Below are positions 35,723-46,796 of a stretch of DNA of 64,000 nucleotides, piece by piece. The stretch comes from Paratinospora sagittata (Eukaryota > Streptophyta > Magnoliopsida > Ranunculales > Menispermaceae). Positions within the stretch are counted from its first letter, which is position 1. Each line of letters starts with the position of its first letter. The stretch is from positions 15,934,438 through 15,998,437 of the forward strand of contig CM069598.1 of assembly GCA_035771175.1 (NCBI GenBank), written 5' to 3'. The notes under the pieces are model-generated. The model was not told where the DNA came from, searched no databases, and saw nothing but the letters and a program-made list of their open reading frames with translations. A program made the translations under genes and the position numbers.

Positions 35723-36521
35723 TCATTTTCCAACCGCTCCATCAGAATTGGCTCTCTTCCTTTGCTTATCCTCTCCTTGCACTTGCAGATTCCTTGAAAG
35801 CCATATGTTCCAACATAATATAATTATATCTTTAACCTGATTTTTACATTGAATATCAAGAATTGCAAAGAAATCTCCATTAACAATACGATTTAGGATT
35901 GCCTCAATAAGCCATGGACTGCTATGAGAGTTCCATATTTCCAGGGTATTGCTGTACTCTCCAAAAGCGTGATAAATGGTTTCTTGATGGTTTTTACATA
36001 TAGAACAGAACATAAAGGAGAAATCAGGATTTTCCTCTTATAGAGGTTCACATTAGTGGCCAGGATGTTGTGTAAAAGCCTCAAAAAGAATATTTTTACC
36101 TTGGGGGGTAAGCACAGATGCCAAAGAGACTTCTATCTTCTACTTGGCCTTTTCGAAGCTTGGCCTTCACCTTCTTCTAGCTGCTGATGAAGCCAATAGG
36201 CACTACGAACTGAATAGTTACCATCCTTCGAGTAGTGCCGAATGAGTTTGTCCTCAACAACTCTTCCACTGAGCGGGATGTTGAGAATGCATTCAATGTC
36301 TTTATTCCAAAACACAGATCTTAGTTTACTGACATCCCAATTCCTATCATCATTGATGAAATGAGAAACCATACAATCAATATCACTGGATGCTAGGGTA
36401 ATTACTTTAAATGTAGAGGGTCTTGGAATCCAAATGTCATTCTTGACGTGGATTCTAGATCCTGAACCCACTCGCCATCTAAGCCTTTTGGAGAGGAGTT
36501 CCTTGGCCCAAATGATACCCT
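35723..36521 (-). pseudogene. LINE-1 zf-RVT region
   Basis: Minus strand: VEDKLIRHYSKDGNYSVRSA followed by WLHQQ (about 36260-36180), the usual lead-in to zf-RVT. The zinc-binding stretch FCSICKNHQETIYHAF lies near 36010. NIWLSRNLQVQ follows. The frame is broken between 36133 and 36013. Confidence 0.8.
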
Positions 36522-36522
36522 T

Positions 36523-38697
36523 TCATGCTTGAGAAGATCTAGGATTTGCCTTTGCCTCCAAGAAATCTGAATTGGGGAAATACTTGGCTTTTAGGGACGT
36601 GGCTAGCAAGGAGTTAGGATTTTGGAGTATCCGCCATCCTTGTTTTGCTAGGAGGGCTTTGTTGAACCCTTCTATGTTCTTGAATGCCATACCCCCCAAG
36701 GCTTTATGCTTGCACAAGTCAACCCATCTTTTCCAATGTATCATCGAATTTGATTTGAAATGACCCCACCAAAATCTAGCCATCATAGAATAGAGCTCGG
36801 AGCATAGGCTAGTTGGGAGCCTAAAACAACTCATCGTGAATGTAGGAAGGCCTTGGGCTACTACTTTTAATAAAATTTCCTTTCCTCCCATAGAGAATAA
36901 TTTTTCTTTCCACCTTTGAAGACATTTCCACATTTTATCCTTTATGAATTCAAATTGTTCCCTCTTCTTCCATTGACTCAAAGATGACAATCCAAGGTAT
37001 TTATAGTGACTATTACTCCTTTTGATATGAACGGCCTCAATAAACTCAATTGCATCCAAGTTGCTTGTGTTGGGGCTTATATATGTTGATGATTTCTCTA
37101 GGTTAATTAATTACCCTAAAGCCTTTTAATACATGGATAAGATTTCAGAAATAGCCCTTCCCTCATGAGCATTGGCCCTACAAAACATCAGGCTATCATC
37201 AACAAATAATAAATGAGATGTGGATGGTCCACGCCGAGCAATTTTAATTCCTTTAATCTGATTTTTCCTTTCAACAATTGAAATTAAGTGTGAAAGACCT
37301 TCATCACATAAAATGAAAAGGTAAGGAGATAGTGAATCTCCTTGGTGTAAACCTTTTTGGGGAGAGATATCACCTTGGGGCACTCCATTCAACATGATAG
37401 TGTATTTGATTGAAATCACACACTTTATTACAAGGGACACCCATTGGTCTGCAAAACCCAACTTTATCATGATGGCTGAGAGAAAAACCCATTCCATCCT
37501 ATCATAAGCTTTGCTCATGTCTAGTTTAATGACTGCTAAGCCCACTTGCCTTTTCCTCTTGTTTTCATAAAGTGCATCAGCTCATGAGAAAAGAGGATAT
37601 TGTTTGTAATTAATCTTCCACCAATAAAAGCACATTGGTTTTCTGATATAATTTCAGACATTATGGGCTTCATTCTATTGACTAGGACTTTCGCCATTAG
37701 CTTGAAAAACACATTACAAAGGCTAATAGGTCTAAATTCAGTCATTTTTTTGGGACTGCTCTTTTTGGGGATAAGAACCAACAGGGTCTTATTCACATCT
37801 CCTAGATGATCTTGGGTATTTAGGAAATGAAGGCAGGCCTTGCTCACCTGTTCCCCCACTATCCCCCAATATTTTTGATAAAATAAAGCTGGCATTCCAT
37901 TAGGGCCTAGACTCTTTAAAGGAGCCATTTGGGAAAGGGCTAGGTGGATTTCAGAGGCAATAAAAGGTTTTAAAAGTTTAGAATTCATAGCCTCAAAGAC
38001 TGTACAAGGCATACCTTGAAGAACTTGATCAATATGATGGCTGCAGGGGTAGCTAGATTTGAAAAGTTGATAAAAATAGTTCACCACTTCAGCTCCAATG
38101 TCTCGTGAGTTCTCCAACCACTGACCATGCTCATTATAAATTCCTTGAATGGAGTTGAGTCTCCTCCTTTCACTGGCTCTTGCATGGAAATATCTTGTGT
38201 TGCGATCCCCTTCCTTGAGCCAATCCTCTTTCGCCCTCTGCTTCCAATATAATTCCTCTTTGGAATAGAGCTCCTTTAACTGAGATTCTAAGATCTTTAT
38301 TGTAGCCCAATTTGATTAAGAGAATTGCCTGTTGTAAAGAAATTCCAACTTTTTTCTGATGGATTTTATCTTCTTTGGAAGCACCCTATATTTATTTAGG
38401 CTCCATCTCTGTAAGGCTTTCAAGCTTTCATCGTTAGCCATCGTGATTTTCTCCCCAAGGTTGTTTGAATGAGTATTCTTCCAAGTGTTTCGGATTATCT
38501 CATTAGCTTTTTCATCGTCCTCCCACATTGCTTCAAACATAAGTCGCCTCCTCTTGCCCCTTTGATTGGACTTGCAACATGAGTCTTGGATGTTTAAGAG
38601 AATGGCTTTGTGATATGAGGAAAAGAAACCAAGGTGTTGGCAATTGGCATGCCAAAATTTCACTCTCCAAGCTTCATTACAAAGATCCCGGTGTAGT
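36523..38697 (-). pseudogene. LINE-1 reverse transcriptase
   Basis: Broken frames on the minus strand cover the RT domain: GPNGMPALFYQKYW, FRPISLCNVFFKLMAKVLVN, ENQCAFIGGRLITNNI, VIKLDMSKAYDRMEW, the LHQGDSLSPYLFILC block and the catalytic HLLFVDDSLMF (near 37200). Then come YLGLSSLSQWKKR and FWWGHFKSN. The YVDD-equivalent FVDD is intact, but stops and shifts near 37536 and 37126 split the protein. The first part (38663-38316) is the linker region with NEAWRVKFWHANCQHLGFF just upstream. Confidence 0.9.
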
Positions 38698-38702
38698 CTT
38701 TC

Positions 38703-40594
38703 TATAACGCCCCGTACGTCGGTTAAACGTAAATGTTGACTTATACGTATGTTTATTGACCTTAGAATAGTGAAAATATAAGTATGGTAGGATCATTTAT
38801 ACATTAGGATGTTAGTTGTGTCATAGAATATTCCATACTTAGAGAAATTTCAAACCAAACCGTAAGGAACGCGCTCCTTGTGAAGGAGTACACTCATGTG
38901 GTAAATTTCAGATAGCATGATTTTTCAGTTTTCTTAAGGAACGCGCTCCTCAAAGGAAAGCAGAGAAAAAAAATCTTCTGTGCAGAGTAGGAATGTGCTC
39001 CTTCAAGAAGGAACGCGTTCCTTGAAGCCTGACAACATTTTTTTTAAATGGTCGGTGAGGTGGTTAGTTGATTTTAAAATAAAAACTCGCTCATTTCAGC
39101 GACCGAAAAGAGGGAAACAAAGGGGGAAAGGAAACAGGAGCTAGGGATTGTGATTCCAAGGTGAGTTTTGCTCCGATATCAATAAAAATGGTGTAGATTT
39201 GTTTGTTGAGAAAAAATATGCAACATATATCATTTTTGTAGATTTTTGACGATTGAAATTGTGGATTTGAGAAACGAGATTGGAGCTTGGATGTGTGGAT
39301 TTTCATGGGAAATTGATAGGCAAATGATTTGTGGTTGAAATTGATGTTATTGCCTTTGATTTGGTGTAAAAAGAATGGATTTTTCATGGTGGAAAACCCA
39401 ATCTCTGCAGCTGTAAGCAATTGAGGGTTTTAGAGGTTTCTTTTGGTATTTTTTTTGGGTAATTTGAATGTGTTTGAGCTAGAAATAACTTGGGAAATAA
39501 TCGATTATTGTTTGTATGTAATTTACAACAAGAATTATGGACTGAATTGGTGATTTGGACAAGTTGTATGTGAGTAGCTAGTGTGTCAAGTAATAGGCAT
39601 TGCGTTGTCTGTGAGTTTCTTGACTTTGGTTCCTTGTGTATGACAATGTATGATATAAATTGTGTTTCAAATCAAGAATATGTATCTGTATTTGTATTAT
39701 TTTAAATTCATGAAAATGTTATACTTAGAAGCATATTTTGGACTTGCTATAACAAATTAAAACATGAGATCATTTACAGAAGACAGTCCCGTATAAGGGT
39801 CGAATAATCTCATGGTTCGAGTGATAGTTTCTAAATGGAATTGAGATTAAGTCCTAATTTGAAATAATCTATAGCAAAGAATTGGGTAATAAGAGGTTTG
39901 TTGCGTAGACTCCTTATAAATGCATAAAAATGAGTGAATCTCTATTACTAGAAGGAGCGAGATGGTATGATTTTATTGTAATCCTATATGTTTTTGGAAT
40001 TATATTATGCACATGTGTCTATTGTAAAATGTTTCATACGTGTTTCGAACGAGATTTGAATGTATTAATTCATGTATTTCTGTAAATGCGTATATGATGC
40101 TATAGTTAAAAATATTCACTGAGCTGTGCTTGCTCACCCAATTTTCAAACATTTCAGGTTCGGATCCCAAGGGTAAAGGAAAAGCGCGTGAAGGATAAAA
40201 AATCCTTCTCCTTTTAATATGTATATAATGTTTGAGAATAGAATGTTTAATTATTATTTTGTGTTATGGTTTTGTATATAACGCTATCTAAGTATATGTA
40301 TCACAAAGATGAGATGTGAGAATGGGTTTTGAATGGTTATATGGATGTGTATATATGGAAATGCAAGGTTTAGATGATGAATGGAAATGAATGATTATAT
40401 ATATATTGTGGTGTGTTTGACTTTGTGATAATTAAGTTGTTATATGACCAATAAACAAAGGATGTTGTTAAAATTTTGAGAAAAATTAGGATATGATTTC
40501 GAATAAAGTTTACAGAGTATTATATATGCTTTAACATGACGAATCGTATCTTGTGCGAGTGATGAAGTAACTCACATGGAGACATTCAAGCTTC
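38703..40594 (+). mobile_element. LTR i, inserted in LINE-1
   Basis: Begins TATAACGCCCCGTACG, a decayed version of the TGTAACGCCCCG start of this LTR group, and interrupts LINE-1 between endonuclease and RT. CTTTC at 38698-38702 and 40595-40599 is a candidate TSD, but the implied right end AAGCTTC lacks the expected CA, so this boundary is tentative. The donor CCAAG|GTGAGT at 39161 and acceptor CATTTCAG|G at 40157 are strong, 997 nt apart. CACTGAGC...GCTCACCC at 40110-40140 precedes the acceptor. It is on the opposite strand to LINE-1. Confidence 0.72.
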
Positions 40595-40599
40595 CTTTC

Positions 40600-41141
40600 C
40601 TTTTATTGCACATGTATACAGAGGACCTTTAAAGCCCAGATCTTGAAGAGCACAGACCTCTACAACATTTCTAAACTCCTCAATCTGTCTTGCGGGCTTA
40701 GGAGAGCTCCCCTTTTTCTCTTTAGGTTCTAGAACTTCATTAAAATCTCCTACTAAGAGCCAAGGAGAATCAGGACCTTCATCAAGCCTCTTCATTAATT
40801 CCAAAGTAAATTTCCTGTTAGCAACTTCTGGTTCCCCATAGATGTCTGAAAGACGCCATTTGTCACCATCCTTCTCCACCCAAACATCAATGTGCCCTTG
40901 CGGTATTGATCTAAGAGAAATGTGAATAGGATCTTTCCAAAGCAAGATTAATCCACCCCCAATACCCCTTCTGTCACTGGCTAGACAACCGTCATAACCC
41001 AAAGCAACCTTCAACTTCATAATCTTCACCTTTAGCAGCCTTGCTTCTATGATGAAGAGCACTTTGGGATCTTGGCTCGCGCAAATCACGAAATGTACGA
41101 ATGTTCCCAAGCCCTCGCACATTCCAGCTGAGGAGCCTCAT
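40600..41141 (-). pseudogene. LINE-1 APE-type endonuclease
   Basis: Starts MRLLSWNVRGLGN at 41141, the classic plant LINE endonuclease start. A frameshift follows, and from about 41080 the frame gives DPKVLFIIEARL, GGGLILLWK, SDIYGEP and LLVGDFNEVL with the GDFNE catalytic motif. It ends where LTR i begins. Confidence 0.88.
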
Positions 41142-42496
41142 TTTTGTAGGCAGGGATGCTGAGCAAACCCTGCCTTTTCCAAAGAATTAAGAGAGGATTG
41201 GTCGACTGTTTTGAGTTTCTTATGCTCTGGTTTATCTCTATTATCCAAACGCTGCAGCTTCCTCTTTGTCTGAACATCTCCTAGGCTTTGATTTATTTCA
41301 GCTACTTGGGCTGATTTTTGGAGCACCTCTGTTTGGGCATCGTCATTGCTTTTTGTCGGATGGGCTTCATCATTTAGTAAAGTCATTTGGGTTTTGGCTA
41401 TTTCTTGAGAAATAGATCCGTCTAGCTTTTGGGCTTCATTAATAGCCTGTATTTCAGGCCCATCTTTCATCTCAGTATCTCCTTCAGAAAATAGCACGAG
41501 GCTTCTCTCCTCTTTCTGGATTTCTTCTCTTATGCTCGGTACAGAACGCATTAAATGAGTCGCCATGCCTCTGCGGAACTACTGAAAGTGGAGGCCGAGC
41601 CGGATTTTCTACTGCTGAGCCATGATTACTTCTGACGTCATCGATTTCCAGACCTTGATCACTCAAACCGCCGGAGATAACATGTTGTTTAGTTTCCGAT
41701 CACCAGAAACTTATTCCCCACCTCTGCTACTACCATCTTCGAGGCTTTCCGTACTGGATTTCGGCTTCGACCCTTCCGAAAAACGTAGCCACGCTCCATA
41801 ATGAAGATTCTTCTTCCTTGCTTCATCCTCCTCCAATATAAACTTTTCACAATTCTTCATGGTATGGGTCATCAAGCCACAGAAGTAGCAAACGTCTGGA
41901 AGACGTTTATATTTCAACTCCACCCAAATTGGGTTTTGATTAGTGGGAAGCTTGATTTTGATTCCGCTTCGACATCAAACCTTGCCCTTAGTTTTAGCGA
42001 TTTTCCCTAATAGCACTACCTCTGATCTTCCGTGATTTCCATGAAACGCCCTAATGCATTCCCGATTACGATTCCAATATCTTTTGTCATGCATGCTATT
42101 GGGAGGTTGAAGGCGTGAACCCAAAAACTTGCCCATTTCATCAGTCTCCGACCTTTTATTTACATCCACCTCCGTTAAAACCACCAAGGCCTTGTCGAAG
42201 TGCCAAGGTTCTCGATCTAGGACTCTTTTCTTGTCCACTAGATTATCAAACTGGAGAAGGAAAATATTTTCGCCCACTTCAGTATAATTTACCTGCTTGG
42301 AAGTTTTCCAAATCTGGTTCATAGTCCATCTGAATATTTCCTTACAAATTGGTTTTGCCGCAAAAACTTTCGCATAGAGACAATTCTTCTAGTTGTTTCT
42401 TTGTTCTACGAGCTTGCCTCTTTCGACTTCAACTATCTGATCCTCCTCACAGGTCATGGAAAATGCCTTCCAAAGGTTCTCAACTTCATCTTCCAT
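41142..42496 (-). pseudogene. LINE-1 ORF1-like DUF4283/zinc-knuckle protein
   Basis: Begins MEDEVENLWKAF (42496). A stop follows near residue 35, then a DUF4283 core: ENIFLLQFDNLVDKKRVLDR and EPWHFDKALVVL. A CCHC_4 zinc knuckle (LPDVCYFCGLMTHTMKNC) lies near 41890. The remainder is charged and low-complexity. In this LINE class the protein binds RNA. Confidence 0.85.
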
Positions 42497-42605
42497 CTTA
42501 CTTCTACTACGAGAAGACGAGATTCTCAGTCACGAGAGACTTAAATTGTTATCTAATTTATAAAACAATAAAGAAGAAGAAGTTAAAACCTTGTAGAAAG
42601 AGTGA

Positions 42606-43000
42606 TTTTTAAAAAAATTAAAAAATTAATTTTTATTGATTCTTAATACTGTATTAATCCTTAATTTAAAGATTTAGGTTATAACGTTTTTAAATTTGGA
42701 ATTATCATATTTTATTTTAAACCCAAGTATCATATTTATTTTAAAAAATAAACAAAAATATGAATACAGAAAAAATGAAATAAATTATTTTTTATTGATT
42801 GTTAATACTATATTAATCCTTAATTTTAAGATATAGGTTCTAACGTTTTTAAATTTAGAATTATCATATTTTATTTTTAACCCAAGTATCATATTTATTT
42901 TCAAAAAATAAACAAAAATATGAATACAAAAAAAATTAAAAAAATTAATTTTTATTGATTCTTAATACTATATTAATCCTTAATTTTAAGATATAGGTTA
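42606..43000. repeat. Tandem repeat, about 160-bp unit, 2.4 copies
   Basis: Successive copies begin near 42627, 42785 and 42944, each starting with a TTTTTATTGATT block. All share TATTAATCCTTAATTT, and the first two also share ATTATCATATTTTATTTT. Confidence 0.9.
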
Positions 43001-43649
43001 ACCTGTTCAGTAGAAGAACGCCTCTTTAACTTTTATTAAAAAAAGAACCAAAAGAAAAAAACTTGCACGAGGGTCACGTGGCACGACTCCCGTGCAGGGT
43101 ATGCGTAGTCGCGGACCTGATGGTCTGTGAAAACACTCTGATTTTAGAAGGGTTCTGTTCTTTTGTTAGTTGTCTATCTCCTTAATACGGTGATGTGCTG
43201 TTTCTGCATGCAGGGGTTATGAGGCCCTTTATTTATGTCATATTATTTGTTAAGACTTCTTTTTAAGGCATTAATTGTTTTTGATATTAAAAAAAAAAAA
43301 TATTAGTAATTAGTTGTATAATCATCTTCTTTACCATATTATATTCTTGGAGAGGTATTAGGCCCCTTCCTAATTTATTAATCCCTCTCACCTCTAAAGG
43401 TGAGATACTGGCGATAGTTAAATCTAAATCCTTTGAGTTTTAAAACTATCTCTTTACTAATTACATTAACTCTAAGTTGACTTTAAGGCATTAGAGTAAA
43501 GCATTTCTAAACATTTCTCTTTTAATTAGAAAAATGGAATAATAGGCAATTGGGTCTTTTCTTAACATTTCTCTTCTATTTTAGAAAATTGGATAATTAG
43601 GTTTCTAATATACAATTATTGTTATTATTATTATTATTTTAAAGCAAAT
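43001..43649. other. Intergenic DNA between two LINEs
   Basis: AT-rich sequence with a short A tract at about 43290-43300 and a (TTA)n run near 43620-43637. No gene is recognised. A GC-richer stretch at 43070-43120 has no frame of note. Confidence 0.4.
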
Positions 43650-43715
43650 ATGATTCAAGACCTGCTAGATAAACAAAGGAATTGGATAACGGATCATGAA
43701 CATGTGGCATAAATA

Positions 43716-43989
43716 GTGGAGAACTACTTTCAAGAGTTATTCATGTCTACCGACCTTTCCAATCATGCAATAGCTTATGCTCTAGAAAACTTGCCCCGTA
43801 AGGTGAATGAAGAAATGAATAGAAAACTCACGCAGCCTTTCCAAAGCTTTGAAGTAAAATCTGCACTTAATCAAATGGGCCCTATAAAAAGTCTTGGCCT
43901 TGACGAGCGTTCAACCATTTTTTACCTAAAATATTGGCATATAATGGGTGAGGATGTTAATAGAGTCTGTTTATCTTTTTTGAATGGGG
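43716..43989 (+). pseudogene. LINE-2 reverse transcriptase, N-terminal part
   Basis: The frame has ENYFQELFMS, NRKLTQPFQSFEVKSALNQM and KSLGLDE...FYLKYWHIMG, the usual region before the RT palm. It is cut by LTR j and resumes at 46797. Confidence 0.85.
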
Positions 43990-46796
43990 TGTAGCACCGT
44001 ACCTTTGAATGACGTTATTTTGATCCATAATATATATATGTATTTGATGCTCGATGTGCGTAGATTTGAGTGTCTTTATATAATTTTAGGTCATAGAGAG
44101 TGCGCATAAAGTTTCAAAACCATCGGAGACCCGTTCGATGTCGAAATATGTCGAAAATGGTATTTTGGATCCAGTGGAGCTCGCTCCATAAAGGAAGAAA
44201 TTTTTGTCACCGATTACATTAATAAATTGATATCCTAGACCGTGGTCCGATTGAGCTGAAATTTTGTCAGCTTATTCTTCGCTGATAGATATTCCTTATG
44301 GACGGTGAAAGTCTTGATCGAAGTTATCTACTGTGAGTTATAAGACTCCAAACACTGTTTCTCGGATTTACATATTTTCTTGCGCAGTTTTGATCAAACA
44401 GTTTGATCTCACAATCCCACCGTTGGATTGAGCTAAAAATTTACCATAAGGTTGGTAACTGACTCATAAAAATTGTGAACGATTAAGATGTTAAGTTTGC
44501 GAGTAGTTTGCAAGAAATTGATTATCTAAATGCAAGTAATTACAATAGGAAAATCTATTTTTTGGCAACTTTATGTGTGGGCCCAAGCACTTCTATAAAA
44601 GCAACCAACACCTAATTTTCGGCTCATTTGCACTTTTTTCACTTAGAAAAGAGGGAAGGAAGGAAACCCTAGGGTTTGGGGATTTTTGCTAAAAAATCCA
44701 CAAGGTTTGCACATTTTCCTTGTTTTCTTACTTAAATCTCTTTAGTTCAAGCATGTGAATTTCATTTTGATCTATGCAATGGTATGAACCATGGATTGGT
44801 GGTGTTCCAGCCCTAGATTTTAGTTGCATGTGCCCTTTTAAGCTTGCTTATGATGCTAATGACCTTCCATGACTTAAACCCACACCTAAGATGTGCTTTC
44901 CACACATGAATCCCGAAATTGAAGGGAGTGGTGGGAAAATATAGGTTGGACTTAGGCTTTGCATGTCATGTATGTTTGATTAGAGGCCATTAGGAACTTA
45001 CTGAAGGTAAAACCCCCAATTTCTAGCAAGAAATTGGAATGGTTATGTGTATTGACCTAAACCCTAGATTTTGGACTTAGGGTTTGCTATTGGATTTGCA
45101 TGCAATGTAATGTGGATGTGTAGTGGTCCAATTTACTGATTTTGATGGCTGAAAACCCTAGGTGTAGTGCAATTTTGGCTTAGGCCATGTGAATTGAGAA
45201 ATTGCAATTAATTTGGAGATTTTCCCAAATTTGGGGGATTTTGACTCAATTGATGTCAATTGATCAAATTGACTTAGGAATTGTCTAATTGGACCCAAAT
45301 TGAATGAAATTATGGGTTTAGAATGGTTGGAAATGTGTTAGAATTGAATGACCTAGTTCAATTTGGCTCTATGCCTATTGTAGAGATTTTTCCCCAAATT
45401 GGGGCATATGCTATGTATTGGCTTGAATTGGGGATTTTGACTTAGATTTGGTCAATTGATTAAATTGACATGAGATTAGTCTACTTAACCCTATTTATGA
45501 TTGAATGACATGTATTATAGTGGTTGGATCAACCTATTGCATTCAACTGGGTTAAATGTGGGTTAATGTAGTATTAAATAGTTAAATTGAGCAATATGAG
45601 ATTGGCTCATGTGTTAGACAATTTTAGAATCTTAATTGGCTTTTGATTTGAGTTTAAACATGGTGGTTTAGCATACTTTAAGGCCGATTTTTAGTTTTGG
45701 TAAACCATGTTATTTCAGGATCTTGTGGTTGATCTATATAACCCAAATAGTCAATTGGAGGTTATGGTGCTTGAGGTGATTTGTGCATCCAAGTGCTTTC
45801 TTTGGTTGGATTGGAATTGGATTGACTAAGTCTAGCCAATCAAGTTGTGAGTGTCCCTTTACATTTGGATTTCTATATGTGGCATTGTATTACTTAAATT
45901 GATTTAAATTGATATCTATAAGTGTTATGCATGTTTTAATGTTCCATGAAATGATTTTGAGCATAGTCTATAAGGTTAGCAATTTGGTTGGGTCTCATAG
46001 TTGAGATTTTCTTTAGGAAGTCTCGTAAGTCTACTGGTGATCCTCAGTTGTGGATCTGGCAGAGGGTTTTATGGCTTGTGTATAGGTAGGATAGCTTAGG
46101 CTGGTCCTACGTGCTGCACGACCCTAGAAATCCTACTAGAATACGAGTATTGTTTGGTTGGATCGGGCGCTGTGTGTCGGGCATCAGGCCTTTGATCGCC
46201 TTTGCTCAGGAGGTGTTAAGATTGCATTGACATGTTTAGAAATGATATGCATTGTCTTTGTTATGACATGATGCATTATATTGACATGTATGTAATCTTG
46301 TTTAATCACCATATTGTTTCAAATGCTTTTATGATCTTGCCATGTTTTATATAAATGCACGTATATTGCCACTTGTAGAAGATATTCACTGAGCTTGTTG
46401 TAGCTCACACCTCACCTTTTCTTTCAGGATTGGATAGGAAAGGGAAAGGGAAGGCTTGACTGCGAAACACTCCCTTGCTTTTTGTTGATGTAGATGTTGT
46501 ACATTCTTTTGTATTTTGATATTATGTACATGATAACACCTAGTATATGTATAACACATAGATGGGATGTGAACGGTTTGTATTATTTTGTGGACTTATG
46601 AAATTTTATATTTGGTAATTTTGGAGATGCAATATTTTTATTTATTGTTGTTGATCATGTTAGATGGATGCTTTATGGATTGTGTTTTTATTGGGATCCG
46701 CATTAAATTAGGCTGATGGGACGCCGGGTGTACCGATAGAGGGTATATTTGGGGGTTCCGTGCCAGTTATGACGTCATGTATAGTAGGTCGTGACA
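43990..46796 (+). mobile_element. Solo LTR j, inserted in LINE-2
   Basis: Starts TGTAGCACCGTACC and ends AGGTCGTGACA, with a perfect TSD TGGGG (43985-43989 and 46797-46801). The LINE frame continues across the two breakpoints once the insert and one TSD copy are removed, confirming the boundaries. It is 2807 bp. A TATA box (CTATAAAAG) at 44594-44601 is followed by donor-like CACAAG|GTTTGC (44705) and acceptor-like CTTTTCTTTCAG|G (46427), 1723 nt apart. It is a member of the long-LTR group with no coding domain of its own. Confidence 0.93.

Larger units (their letters stand above)
35723..42540 (-). mobile_element. L1-type plant LINE (LINE-1), interrupted
   Basis: The modules run in the canonical order on the minus strand: DUF4283/zinc-knuckle ORF1, APE endonuclease, reverse transcriptase, zf-RVT. 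The usual C-terminal RVT_3 domain and poly(A) are missing at the left edge. A matching RVT_3 end with poly(A) lies at 25786-26349 beyond the copia remnant. LTR i interrupts the endonuclease-RT junction. Multiple stops and frameshifts make it inactive. Confidence 0.88.
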
